A model generated the notes under the pieces. That model saw only the letters and a program-made list of their open reading frames with translations, made no database searches and was not told where the DNA came from. A DNA stretch of 64,000 nucleotides from Stromatinia cepivora (taxonomy: Eukaryota > Ascomycota > Leotiomycetes > Helotiales > Sclerotiniaceae). The stretch is from the NCBI GenBank assembly GCA_014898415.1, contig RCTD01000001.1:682001-746000 (forward strand), in the 5' to 3' direction. Positions within the stretch are counted from its first letter, which is position 1; every line of letters begins with the position of its first letter. This document shows positions 1 through 10,739 of the stretch, piece after piece. A program made the translations under genes and the position numbers.

Positions 1-490
1 GGTTACGTAGCTATAAGGCCATGATTTATGAATTCTCGGGATCCTTAATATTACTTCTCCGACTTGTTCATGGAGGATGAAAAAACAGATGAATGTGCTT
101 CAGAGACAGGACACTTTGTAAGCGAGAAAGCTGGACAAAATATCTTCGAGTGTAAAGTAGTCAATCTTAAGCGTTTTACTTGTTTGTATAAATAAATCGA
201 AATAGATCGAAGCAGATCATGTTGAGACTTAAAGGGTCGATCAAGACAGAAGTCGGAAATCAAGGAAAGGAACTGGCCAACACGGCCGAATTTTAGAAAT
301 CAAGGAAGTGTCGGAGAAAAAGAAGAAGATCTGTAATTCCGTAAATAATAAGTTGTCAGCAAGCAAAACGTTGGATTTTATAGCCGTTCATGGATTCGAC
401 GAATGGGAAGCTTAGGGTACCTGGCCTTATTTCCGCATTTCATATATTTTTGGTTAGGTCTATGGTGATTAGTTTGTTGATTCGATACTT

Positions 491-571
491 GTACCTGATA
501 ACTGTAGTACCTGATAACTGTAGTACCTGATAACTGTACCGGTACCCTTCCTTCCTTCCTTCCTTCCTTCC
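491..571. repeat. Three perfect 16-bp tandem units followed by a CCTT microsatellite
   Basis: The unit GTACCTGATAACTGTA occurs three times without a mismatch at 491-506, 507-522 and 523-538. A (CCTT)n run follows at about 546-571. Both are low-complexity intergenic DNA with no evident function. Confidence 0.9.
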
Positions 572-958
572 ATTTCCCCTTCTTTTCCCATCTGCTTTCT
601 AATCAGTAATAAGTACCAGGTTAGGTAGTGTCAACGAATACCTAATGGAAGCTTCCGTCCCTCAGGAGTAACTTGGTCTGCATCGCATCGCACCGCAAAA
701 TGAGCGTCATCAGTGGAAGTTGTCATCATGCATTTACCTAGTACTTCTTTTCTTGATTCCTAATTCTTTTACTTTCACCGCCATCATATCCTTTCCGAGG
801 TACTTAACTCAATGATGGTTTTAAACTTAATCCTCTAGGATCTGTAACAACCTTAGCAATAGCAATTGACTGCACTACCTAGATAGTAGAGTAAATTCCC
901 CCTCGGCGATGATAGACAATTCATATAAAGATCAACCTTTGGATGTACGGAATGTAAA

Positions 959-1019
959 TATATATATATATAAATAGAGATAGGAGACTTTAATAAAGAG
1001 AATTGAATTGAATTGAATT
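959..1019. repeat. TA and GAATT simple repeats
   Basis: A short (TA)n run near 959-973 is followed by a (GAATT)n run near 1000-1019. These are plain microsatellites in the region upstream of the TBC gene. Confidence 0.75.
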
Positions 1020-1424
1020 ATAAGACTTACAATCTTATACTTAAACTACCTACCTATCTACTTATTAACCTCCTTGACAATCGAATCTACAGAGTATAGC
1101 ATTATCCTGTCATATCATTCATACATATACAAAAATCAGAGTCAGGGGTGGAAGATATCTTTTGTTCCCGAATCCCCCTCTTCTTCTTCTACGACCCACC
1201 GATTGCTAAATGAAGTAATTGAATTGATCCACAAAATCTTTGCAAAAGACAAGAGATCTACTCAATCCATTGAGGTCGCGACCATCTTCTCCCTTGTCAA
1301 TTGCGAAAGTGGGAAATAATAAGATACTTAGAGGCTTCTTGTTATTGTGTTGTAACTTGTAACTATTCTTCTACAGTTGCTTTGTGGGATTCTTAACTTT
1401 TTATTTTTTTTATCAACATTTTAA

Positions 1425-1477
1425 ACTTTAGACTTTAGACTTCAGACTTCAGACTTCAGACTTCAGACTTTAGACTT
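1425..1477. repeat. 7-bp tandem repeat ACTTYAG
   Basis: About seven head-to-tail copies of ACTTCAG or ACTTTAG. It lies about 650 bp upstream of the TBC start codon, probably in the promoter or distal leader. Confidence 0.85.
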
Positions 1478-2128
1478 ACTTTTTACTTTGCCTTTTACAA
1501 ACTTTCAACCATCCACATTCTATTCTATCTAAAGTTGACTTCAAAGTATTTCATCAAACGCTGACTTTCCCATAAGTACTTTGCTTGCTTTCTCTCTTTC
1601 TTTCCTTATCTGAACGAATTCATTACGACCCAAAATACATCACCAAAGAGCGAAAACCGGAATATCATCAACTGAGAGTAACTCGACAGCTTCTACAGCA
1701 GCAACAACCATACAAATCAACACATCAACAAATAATATCATTTTATTTTCACAACCAAAAATTCCATTCATTACAATCGTTAATCAAAATAAAATCAAAT
1801 TCTTATTATTTTCTGGCTTTACTCTCTTTCAATCAATCAAAATCAAGCTTCAAAAGGTTTCCTTCAATCAATTCCCCTCAATTCCAAAATTAGTTCGACT
1901 TCTATAGATTATTGGATTGGGTTATTTCCATTCCTTCTCAAGTTCCTTCGAACCCAGCCTCATCCCCGATAATCCCTTATACATAACATAATCAAGGGGG
2001 GCAGGTATCATCTTATCTTTTTGAAACGACGATCATCAAACCTCCGCACTATCCCAACTTTCAATTCAATACCGCCAAAATAGCTACCTTACAAGAAAAT
2101 CAATATCCTCAAATTTCATCTTTTGAAG

Positions 2129-2137
2129 ATGCGATGA
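2129..2137 (+). promoter_or_regulatory. Two-codon uORF overlapping the TBC start codon
   Basis: An ATG at 2129 opens ATG-CGA-TGA. Its stop overlaps the main start codon at 2134-2136 in another frame. A scanning ribosome would meet this minimal uORF first, which could lower translation of the main frame or force reinitiation. It matters only if transcription starts upstream of 2129. Confidence 0.4.
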
Positions 2138-4376
2138 TCTATTCAAATGATGCGGATTATCCAACATCAATGCCTGGTTCACCCCCCGAGCTAACGGGGT
2201 CCAAATCCTCTAAATCATCTTCATTCCATTCCTCATACCAATCAGATAACGATGAGATTCTCTCCGACGTCAATCATTTTGAAGAAATTGGACTCGATGA
2301 TGAATCAAGGCTTGACTCGGAGATTGGTGATTTCGCGGTCAAAATGTCGACAAATCCATATTCTTCCACATTTACGACCGACCTGCGCAGTCAAGCAAAG
2401 CAACAACGACAACAACGAGTTCCCATGTCCGCCACACAAGGAAATACTAGAATCCCAAGAGATTTGACATCAAATACCAAAGGTCGTTCAGGCTTTCCAA
2501 CATTGAGATCACAGATAAGAAATGCGGCATCGGATGGCTTGGCAATTGTCCCTGTGCCCACTTCATCGGCAAGGACCAGAAGAGGAATGAGTAGTCCCAA
2601 TGCACCTGCATTACCGACTACACTTACACGACAGCGAAGTTTAAGTCCAAATATTAGCGCGAGCCCGAGGAGTAGTATATCAGGAGGTTCTGCAAAAGGA
2701 AGAAGGGGTAGTTGGGTCTCGAATCGAGAACGAAAAACTACACAGGAGTTAGAAAGGGAATGTGATGAGGACGATGGAGATGATGTACCTGACGAATGTC
2801 TTTTGGAAAATGTGCCGATATCACCACGACCTCCTCAAGAACGAAGGAGTGCTGCCCCATCAGCATCGACGAGCCCCGAGAGGCCTGCGAAGGAAAAATT
2901 GAAACCACTTGGAAATGGAACTTCTGCTAAACCGGCAGAACAGGGAGAACTTAGATCACCTAGAGCTATCATGACACGAGGGGTAACTACGGGACAATTT
3001 CCAACCAATCTTTATAATTCTAATAAACCTCGGGCAAAGAGTTGGAATGACGCTTTGTCGGATTTGAGCGAAGAAGCAAAGGCTTTGACGGAAGCTTTGG
3101 AGGCACATGCGGAGGATGAGGAAAGGAGGGAATTTGACTCTCATAACTATGTACGTTCTAAGCCAACTCGAGTGAAATCATCATTCGCCGAATTACCTCC
3201 CCTACGAAGAACCGAACTTATGATCGATCCGTTACCTATATCGAAAGAAAAGGAAGCCGTTCTTTCGAGGACTAGGCCATCATGGCTTCCTCCGAAAGAT
3301 CCGGCTGAGGAAAGACGACATCTTAAAGAATATCAAAAGATGATGGCATCAGCAGAGAAAGTGGAACGCAAGAAAGAATCCGAAAAAAATAGCAAATCAA
3401 CTTGCAGAGATGATACAGCAAGTTCACTGTTAAGGATCTGGGAAGAACATGTTTTGCCCAATTGGGATGATGTGATAAGACAACGAAGAACGAGGGAGCT
3501 TTGGTGGAGAGGTATAGCACCAAGAAGTCGTGGGGCCGTATGGACAAAAGCGATAGGAAATCCATTGGGTTTATCGGAATCATCGTATACAGCTGCTCTT
3601 CGAAGAGCTCAAGCCTTGGAAGCGACAATTAAGAGTGGTTCTCAATTGAGTGCAGAGGAAGAGAGGAAGAAAGGTTGGTTGGAACGAATTGAAAAGGATG
3701 TCAAGGAAACATATCCAGAATTACGTATATTTCAACCCGAGGGACCTTTGCATGTGGCTTTGACGGATGTTCTCAAAGCTTATTCCATGTACAGGAGTGA
3801 TGTGGGTTACGTACATGGAACAAATGTAAGTAAAGATTTCTTTCTTTGTCATTATTTTACCTTCTTCATCAAGAACGGGAGCTAATTATATCATAGACAA
3901 TCGCAGCTATTCTTCTTCTCAACCTTCCCGATCCTTCCTCGTCCTTCGAAACCTTGTCAAATATTCTCAATCGACCTCTCCCCCTATCCTTCCATACCAA
4001 CGACTCCGGCGCTACCTCTCGCGTCTACAGCCTCTTTCTCACCACACTCTCTCAAAAATTCCCTCGTCTTCATTCTCATCTCACCTCGGAAGACTTAAAT
4101 CTAAACCCAGATGTCTATCTCCGTGACACCTTTGCTTCCCTATTCACTAGTTCGATATCTCTCGATAACGCCAGTAGATTGTGGGACGTAGCTGTCTTTG
4201 AAGGTGATTCAATGTTGGTTAGGGCGGCAGTGGCGCTTTTTGGATCCTTGGAAAGTAGACTTCATGGTGTTAGTAGTGATGAAGAAGTTTTGGCTGTACT
4301 TAATTCGGAAGGGTTGGAGCTGGGAGAGGAGGATTGGATTGCGGCTGTTAGGGGGGCGGGGAAATCGCGTGATTAG
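2134..4376 (+). CDS. TBC (Rab-GAP-like) domain protein, TBC1D12/14-like, two exons
   Basis: Exon 1 is 2134-3825 and exon 2 is 3897-4376, joined in phase 0 to give 723 residues. TBC proteins normally accelerate GTP hydrolysis by Rab GTPases in membrane traffic. Residues 1 to about 430 are Ser/Pro/Arg-rich and look disordered. The TBC domain starts around LWWRGIAP (about residue 455) and runs to near the C-terminus. After splicing, YVHGTN continues into TIAAILLLNLP and a stretch resembling the TBC1D12/14 domain. Two catalytic positions are unusual. The IxxDxxR arginine finger reads IEKDVKE, with Glu at 525, and the YxQ glutamine finger reads YVH, with His at 561. The protein may therefore bind a Rab without acting as a classical GAP. 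I chose the ATG at 2134 because it opens the long frame. Codon use is normal, so this is a resident host gene beside the AT-rich block. Confidence 0.9.
3826..3896 (+). other. Spliceosomal intron of the TBC gene (71 nt)
   Basis: Donor GTAAGT starts at 3826 and the acceptor ends in ATAG at 3896, with a branch-like GCTAAT at 3881-3886. Reading through without splicing hits a stop at 3883. Removing the intron restores a continuous TBC core in phase 0. Length and signals are typical of ascomycete introns. Confidence 0.92.
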
Positions 4377-4690
4377 GATGGATGGGTTTGATGGGTTATG
4401 AGGGTTGAAGGGATTTGAGTGAGAGGAAGGAGAGGAGGGAGAGGAAAAGGTGGATGAAAAGGTGGATGAAATGTACCTCGGTCCTACAATCGTGTAGTAT
4501 AGTGTAGTTTACCAGTTTCAGTGAAGATTAAGATTAATGTCTTTCTCTGTTAGCTGGATTCAAATCCAAAATCCAATTATAAAAAGAAATTCAAACGTTT
4601 ATATGAGTGCGGGATAGTAAGAGTGATTGTTATTGTGATAGACTATGTATGTATATATATAACCGATTTCCCTGTTTTCGTACACGGTCC
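4377..4690. other. 3' flank of the TBC gene up to the AT-rich boundary
   Basis: Ordinary-composition sequence with a purine-rich stretch (GGAGAGGAGGGAGAGG) shortly after the stop codon. It probably holds the 3' untranslated region and poly(A) site. No further gene is seen. Composition changes abruptly after about 4690. Confidence 0.6.
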
Positions 4691-4882
4691 GGTATCTTAC
4701 ACGCATTTTATTTTATTTAAAAATACTTTATAAAATCAATTAATAAAGAATTTATAAATATATTTCTTTGAAATTTGAAAATAAGATACTTTATATATTT
4801 TTAAATGATTCTATGAAATAAAATACTATAAAAATTATATATGTTAAAATTAAAATAAGAGAATAAAATTATATTAAAAATA

Positions 4883-4918
<36 letters not shown>

Positions 4919-5990
4919 TTTCAAAATATATATATATATATATATAAATATTTCAAAATATATAAACGAAAATCGAAATTATTTGGTGAATTATAGGTTT
5001 TTTATATAATATTATAGGGAAAATATTTAAAAGGTAGGATTTTATATTAAAAATTGGAAATTATAATAAATTTAATTTACAATTTTTTTAAAATAAAATA
5101 TTATTAAAGGAAATTAAATAATATTAAATGATTTTATAATATATTTATTTTTGTTTTATAAGTTTTAATTGAATATATAAATAATTATCGAATTAATAAG
5201 AATCGAAAGAAATATATTCTAGAATATTATTGAATAATTCAATAATAAATTTCTTTTTGAGATATTTTTATTTAAATACATTATATAATATTTCAAATGA
5301 AATTCTTTAAGAATATCTTTATAATATTAGTTTTTTGATTATAGATTGAATTTTAAATATTATAATCTATTAGAATTTTATATGGAATTTCAATTGCATT
5401 TTTCAAAGAATTTGTTTCAGAAATGAAATAATAATATAAGTAAATTTTTTTAAATATATATATATATCTAATTCGATAATTAAAATCGTTTATTTAATAA
5501 AATATATTCTATTGTTTTGTTTAATTACTTTATAATTGATTTTTATCAAAATTTAAATAATATAATCTTTTTAAAAACATTTTAAAATTTGAATTTTAAT
5601 AATTTTCTTTTAGAATATAATAATTTCTAATCAAAATTAATTCATCATTATTATTATATATAAAATCATTCTTCAAAGCCTTTAATAAATAATCTTTAAA
5701 TCATTTTTTAAAATATATTTTTTAATCTTTTATATAAAATTTAATTCTTTATATTTTTCAAAGATTCGAAATATTATAATAGTAAAATCAATAATATAGA
5801 ATGTTTTTAGAATTATTATAAAATCTATAAATAGATTTTTGTTAATTTATAAATAAAATAATAATTAGATTGTTATTTTATTGTAATTGAATTTTAAAAT
5901 TATTAATAATTCTTTCTTCTTTTAAAATCATTAAATCATATTCTTTTATTATTAATAATAAATAAAGTTAATTTTTTAATTATTATAATC
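4690..5990. other. Extremely AT-rich spacer, no gene
   Basis: Almost pure A/T with stops in every frame and short (TA)n runs. No element end or domain is recognisable. It is probably repeat DNA eroded beyond recognition and marks the start of the AT-rich isochore. Confidence 0.7.
4885..4973. repeat. (TA)n microsatellite with repeated AAATATTTCAAAATATAT segment
   Basis: Two (TA)n runs, at about 4885-4914 and 4926-4947, are each followed by an AAATATTTCAAAATATA segment, so the whole unit is duplicated. Confidence 0.85.
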
Positions 5991-6064
5991 TCAGTCGTGG
6001 TGCTTGCCCCCCCGAATTTAGCGGCCGCTGTATCAGGCAAGGTACGTATACAAACCAAACACCG
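5991..6064. other. Isolated GC-rich island inside AT-rich DNA
   Basis: About 70 bp with a seven-C run and a NotI site (GCGGCCGC at 6021-6028), bordered on the left by nearly pure A/T. DNA to the right is less extreme. It may be the end of an old element such as a LINE 5' end or a transposon terminus. I found no matching inverted end elsewhere in the window, so identity is unknown. Confidence 0.6.
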
Positions 6065-8030
6065 TTTTCAATATCTATAAAAATCGCATTCCCCTTTCTT
6101 CGATTTTTTATCTTTTTAATTCTCTTTCAATATCTCCTTATTCGATCATTCAAATTTGATTTGTATTATAAATTCCTTTTTATATTATTTCATTTCGAAT
6201 CTTTATTTATATCGATCTTATTGTAATTGAAAAATATCGATAATATTATCCATCAAATCACAAATCTCGATTTATTATTTTTAATTCGATACTTTTTGAT
6301 TGTTATAATAACAATCAATCAATTGATTTGTATTCTATTGATCGAATTACAAAGGAAATAGTAATTCGGCTTTTCATTTCCTTCGGCGTATTATTACGAT
6401 CATTATAATAATCACTTCAGTAATCCTAATTATAGTACTCTTATTTTAGGGTCTGATTGCTTTTATTGCAATTTGATTAATCGAAGAAATGTCTTATTAT
6501 GATATAGAATACTCTTATTGTTTTATTATATTAGAGATAGCTTATATACTAAGGGAAGGATTATAATAAATTTCTGTATAACGAAATGATAATATATGTA
6601 ATCTGTCTTTGATTGGGGCTGATTTGTGATAAAAGCAGTCTACATTTACTATATATTGCAATTTCCTAAGTATCGATAACGAAACACTAGCGGTTCGAAA
6701 CTTAAATCGCTTTATGAGTATTTATAAGGGATAGATCGTATAATCTCGGAATAAGCTTTATTCAAGACTATAATTATATTAGAAGGATAGACCTTATATT
6801 AAGCTAAAAAGGATTATCAACTCAATATCCTGTTATTAATATAATATTATATTAATACCAAAATAGATATACAATTATTTGGAATTATATAATCTTGTTT
6901 TTACAAAGGGAAGATTTTATTTATATATTGAACAAATCAAAAAGAGATATTGGAAATATATATTTTGTTATCAATAATCGCGAAATAATACTGAAATTGA
7001 TCAATTATAAATATATGAAATAAGAATTTATAAGATAGGTATATTTTATATTGAAAATATAAGATTAATAATATTAATTCAACAATATTAGGAATATATC
7101 TTGTATAAAAGGATTTATATCAGGATTGAAATATTTGTATATTGAGAGTATATAGAAGTTTATAAAGAACAACTTTTTTAATTATCAAAATCAAATTACT
7201 ATTGCGAATTCAACAATTATTGATTTTTCGGAATAATAATCAATCAAACAATTTTAATAATATAAACCAAAATATACATTGAGATCTATAACAAAATCCA
7301 ATTTACCTTTTTATCTATTATATCTTTCCTCGATTATACTCCTGATAATATTAATAATAAATAAGCTTATCTCGATCTTTCCTAGTTTCTTATTATACAT
7401 TATTTAATCGCAAAAATGCTTTACAATAATGATATATCTATTTGATTGCTTAACTATATTACGAATCGTTTTAGTATAAAGCAAAAGAATTCGAATAAGC
7501 TTTTTGTATTACAAAACAAATGATATACAGTGTATATTTTGATTTGGATTGATTTATAATGAGATATATTAATCGTTATTATAAATCCTACAATTTATTA
7601 TGGATTTCAAATAGATGATTAGATATTATAAATATTTGAATTGTATATTAGTGATTATAAGAGATATAGTAGGAAATGGAAGTAGATTAGGAGTACGATA
7701 TATTTGATTTTTTTACCGAAATGTGATTCGTTTAAAGCTATAATCATTTCTGCAATAAAGCTATCTGCTGATTATAACCTGTACATTGAAGAGTTAAGAG
7801 TCGCCGGTTGGATGAACGAATGTATAAGATAAGGAACGTTCACGGAAAGTTGTAGAGAGTATATTTTAGTGGATACTCTGTTTGTAAAAGAAATATATTT
7901 AAATTTTGTTTTCTTTATTCTTGTTTCCTTTTTCTTTATTTCTTATTAGAGTAGTTCGATTTACTTGTATTATCTAGAGAGAGCAGAGAGCTTCCAAAAT
8001 ATTATTAATCACTTTTATATTCTCAAAATG
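6065..8030. other. Unclassified AT-rich repeat DNA left of gypsy-1
   Basis: No domain recognised. Parts, such as 7780-7870, keep more G and C than the rest. It is interrupted on the right by gypsy-1, so it should be contiguous in origin with DNA starting at 16765. Confidence 0.5.
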
Positions 8031-8284
8031 ATTTCTGTGACGCACAAGAGCCGTAGTAGAGCTGAATAAACAGGGTCAATTATATTCTTTAGAATCTACA
8101 ATTGAAGAATTATAGCTTGTAAGGAGCGATTAGATATATATATATAAATACCCATTTGTAAACTACAGGGTTGTATATATATATTATTAGGGTCACCATT
8201 TTACTATACTAAATCGTATGAATCGTAATGTATGTGTATAGACGATCAGCTTATCAATGGATGTGAGAGATAAGAGGTATCATA

Positions 8285-8434
8285 TATCACGAGATACACG
8301 TGATCGCGTACGATCGGGCTAGTACAGTACTAAGCTCCAAGCCGATCATATATATAGCTTTGTAGCACACTCTCTTTAGCTTTGTAGCTTTTAATTCTAA
8401 AATTAATCTTTAAACGCTTGTTGGGTTCGTCATA
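8285..8434 (+). repeat. Element S 5' LTR (150 bp)
   Basis: Pairs with 9811-9960 at equal length. It contains a TATA-like CATATATATAGC and, at its start, an inverted repeat ATCACG...CGTGAT. Confidence 0.92.
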
Positions 8435-8974
8435 TTATTAAAAGCTTTTCCAAATAAGAAATGGAATAATATACACTTATACTTATATACACTCCGCTTG
8501 CTCCTATTCTAAATATACATTCATACTCATTCGCTTGTATATAGATCTTTTTGATATTATTCGAAAATGTTATCTTTTTTTTTACCTTTAATTTTTAAGC
8601 TATAGATTACGATTCGATAAATTTTGTGATTGCAGAACTTTGTGGTGAAATGATTTATTAGCAGAATGAAATTTCGTTCCTATACTCTCTGATTCTCGAA
8701 TACATTCCTATTACTTATATTTTTTCTTGTTCGAAACCCTTTTTTTCTAATTCTGAAAAATTCAATAATAGTTCTCAAAAGTTTGATACCTAGTTTTCTT
8801 CGATTCGAGCAAAACTACAAATAAATGGCACTGTGATTGGTAACTCTACAATTCAATTTTATTATATTTATTTCAATTTCGAATCTTATGTATAAGTTAT
8901 AGTACTATTTCAATTTTCTTTTTTTGATCAAAACATTCTCTTAGATTATACAACGATCTTGAATCAATTTATAT

Positions 8975-9760
8975 ATGTTTACAATAATCCGAATAAAATT
9001 CAAGAAGCCGAAAATAAGTTATTCATTTTCAAACAAGGAACTGATTCTCTATATATCTATATTACAAAATTCGAAAGGATTCTTTATAAAGCCAAAAATC
9101 AGAATTGATCCGATTCGAATAAAATCTCAACCTTTTGTAATAGATTCAATATTATTTTTAGAAATTGTTTTTCTCAATAACTTTCTCTTCTTTGTTTCTA
9201 TCCCGACTTTGTTCAGGTTATATAACAACTAGCTATTTGTACAGTGAATAGATTCCCTGTATTATCCTACTCTAGTGAATCTAGAGCCCTACATATATTG
9301 CAGAATCTATTCCACTCTCGAAACTACGATCTAATGGATGTTAGCAATCTTAATATCATTAATGCTTTTAGCCCTTTTGATACCCAATCAGATAAACCCG
9401 ATTGTACTTTGATTCTATTCTATATACGAATACCCGAGTTTTCCTTTTCTGAAAGAATTTTCTTATACAAATAAAATAAATATATACAATATAAAAGTAA
9501 TTCTCATTGGATACAAATATATCTATTAAACCCGTATCAAGGAATCCGAAATCGATAAAAACCTGTACCGGTTATTACATTGATTACTAAGCCCGAAAAC
9601 GATGATGATAAGGATCTAAAAGAAATGATCAATGGCCGATATTTTGAAGATCACTTAGAGGAGGTATATAGTACAGTGGATGTATATTCGTTGACTGTAA
9701 TGCAATTCGCATATCAGGAATTTTTATCAAAAGAAGATTAATGATCATTTTGTACTTAAA
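8975..9760 (+). pseudogene. Coding remnants inside element S, function unknown
   Basis: Three open stretches follow one another in different frames: 8975-9232 from an ATG, a frame open across about 9230-9474, and an acidic C-terminal-like piece ending at about 9740 with FEDHLEEVYSTVDVYSLTV. Composition is more protein-like than in surrounding RIP-mutated DNA. No gag, protease or pol motif is visible. It could be a degenerate gag or a captured host fragment. Confidence 0.4.
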
Positions 9761-9796
9761 TCATTCATTTAAAATGAATTCGAGGCGAACTCTTTA

Positions 9797-9810
9797 GAAA
9801 AGGGGGGTAG
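9797..9810 (+). other. Polypurine tract of element S
   Basis: GAAAAGGGGGGTAG directly abuts the 3' LTR, the position that primes plus-strand DNA synthesis in LTR elements. Its GGGGGGTAG core also occurs in the gypsy-1 tract. Confidence 0.85.
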
Positions 9811-9960
9811 TATTACGAGATATATATAATCACATACGATCGGACTAGTACAATACTAAGCTCCGAGCCGATCATATATATAGCTTTGTAGTACACTCTT
9901 TTTAGCTCTGTAGCTTTTAATTCTAAGGTTGATCTCTAAACGCTCGTTGGGTTTGTCACA
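9811..9960 (+). repeat. Element S 3' LTR (150 bp)
   Basis: Same length as the 5' copy and collinear with it. Differences are mainly C/T and G/A. It ends GTCACA and is followed at once by the TCATA duplication. Confidence 0.92.
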
Positions 9961-9998
9961 TCATATGGTTAGCCTTTTATAGTTTATAATTCGTAATA

Positions 9999-10011
9999 CT
10001 ACCCCCCCCTT
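9999..10011 (-). other. Polypurine tract of gypsy-1
   Basis: On the minus strand it reads AAGGGGGGGGTAG immediately before the 3' LTR. It nearly matches the tract of element S. Confidence 0.85.
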
Positions 10012-10104
10012 CAGAAAAGTTCATCTTCGAGTGTTTCACTCCTCTATTCCATTGCTATTTCATCGGAAATCAGGTTTTGTGAAGATTCATAAGTTTTAAA
10101 TCAA

Positions 10105-10410
10105 TTAGATTGGTCATTTTGGTTGATTTGGTCAATTTACTGGAAATTGATCAAATTGACTAAATTAATCGACCAAATTGATCAAAATGACGAATGAATT
10201 GACCAAATCGATCAAATTGTTTATCAATTGGTTAAATTAATATTGATTTATATTCTCCTTGATTTGGGGAATTTCTGAAAGGAAAAAGTTTCAATAGAAA
10301 AAGGAAGGAGGTTGAATTATAGTATAGTGATGATAAATGGTTAATATGGTTAATTCCGAAATCGATCAAGTTAATCGACCAAATTGATCAAATCAATTAA
10401 ATTGAACGAA
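10105..10410. repeat. Degenerate repeats of TTGATCAAATTGACCAAAT type
   Basis: Many imperfect copies of a GATCAAATTGA/TTGGTCAATTT motif in both orientations, in the gypsy-1 3' region between the chromodomain and the 3' LTR. A similar array lies in element Y near 50095-50180. Confidence 0.7.
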
Positions 10411-10739
10411 ATCGATAGGGGTGACGTTATATTTCGTTTTTACTATATTCAAGTTTCTTTTTGCATGATTTTTGAAATAATTATAAGCATGAGTTTTTGA
10501 AATATATTGCTTTTGTATTGTCTTGGTGGTGGCAGCTCGTCTGTTGTATAGAATTCGGGTTATGTGTGTATATAATCAAATTCTTTTTAATTTGTATAGG
10601 TTTTCGATCTTTTCATGATTGTATGTGTATATACTATTATAAAATCATAACATCTAATCTGTTGTATTGAAGAATACTTTTTTTTCCTTTGGTTTTATAA
10701 ATGAATCGTTATTTATATGATTATAATTATTTTTTTCGT

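Larger units (their letters stand above)
1..2133. other. Upstream intergenic / 5' region of the TBC gene
   Basis: Ordinary-composition DNA with no convincing protein gene. The open frames here begin at non-ATG codons and show no domain. It contains several short tandem repeats, listed separately, and a pyrimidine-rich, CAA/TCA-rich stretch from about 1500 to 2130 typical of fungal promoters and 5' leaders. No TATA box or transcription start can be assigned with confidence. A cut-off gene at the far left edge cannot be excluded. Confidence 0.6.
8285..9960 (+). mobile_element. S: small non-autonomous LTR element nested in the gypsy-1 LTR
   Basis: A 1676-bp element with two 150-bp LTRs (8285-8434 and 9811-9960). 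Perfect target duplications TCATA lie at 8280-8284 and 9961-9965. The LTR starts TATCACGAG or TATTACGAG, RIP forms of TGTCACGAG, and ends GTCATA or GTCACA. A polypurine tract (AGAAAAGGGGGGTAG) abuts the 3' LTR. The 1376-bp interior has no recognisable pol, so it must have used enzymes from another element. It is only lightly mutated. Confidence 0.93.
8036..9998 (-). repeat. gypsy-1 3' LTR, split by insertion of element S
   Basis: The LTR is in two parts, 8036-8284 and 9966-9998, summing to exactly 282 bp like the other copy. Its right edge is followed by the polypurine tract. It is less RIP-mutated than the 5' copy: it keeps GACGCACAAGAGCC where the other has AATATACAAAAGCC. Confidence 0.92.

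Noticed and set aside
51..263. 70-codon minus-strand open frame at the left edge
   Set aside because: It starts at a non-ATG codon and has no recognisable domain. A chance frame is more likely.
1074..1319. 81-codon frame upstream of the TBC gene
   Set aside because: It starts at TTG, is short, and no family is recognised. It is treated as intergenic.
1585..1893. 102-codon frame before the TBC gene
   Set aside because: It starts at TTG and its Ser/Gln/Phe-rich content reflects the pyrimidine- and CAA-rich leader, so it is probably 5' untranslated sequence.
8070..8282. Independent second LTR family near 8070-8282
   Set aside because: It first looked like a separate repeat shared with 16518-16720. 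Length and target duplications show it is the gypsy-1 LTR interrupted by S.
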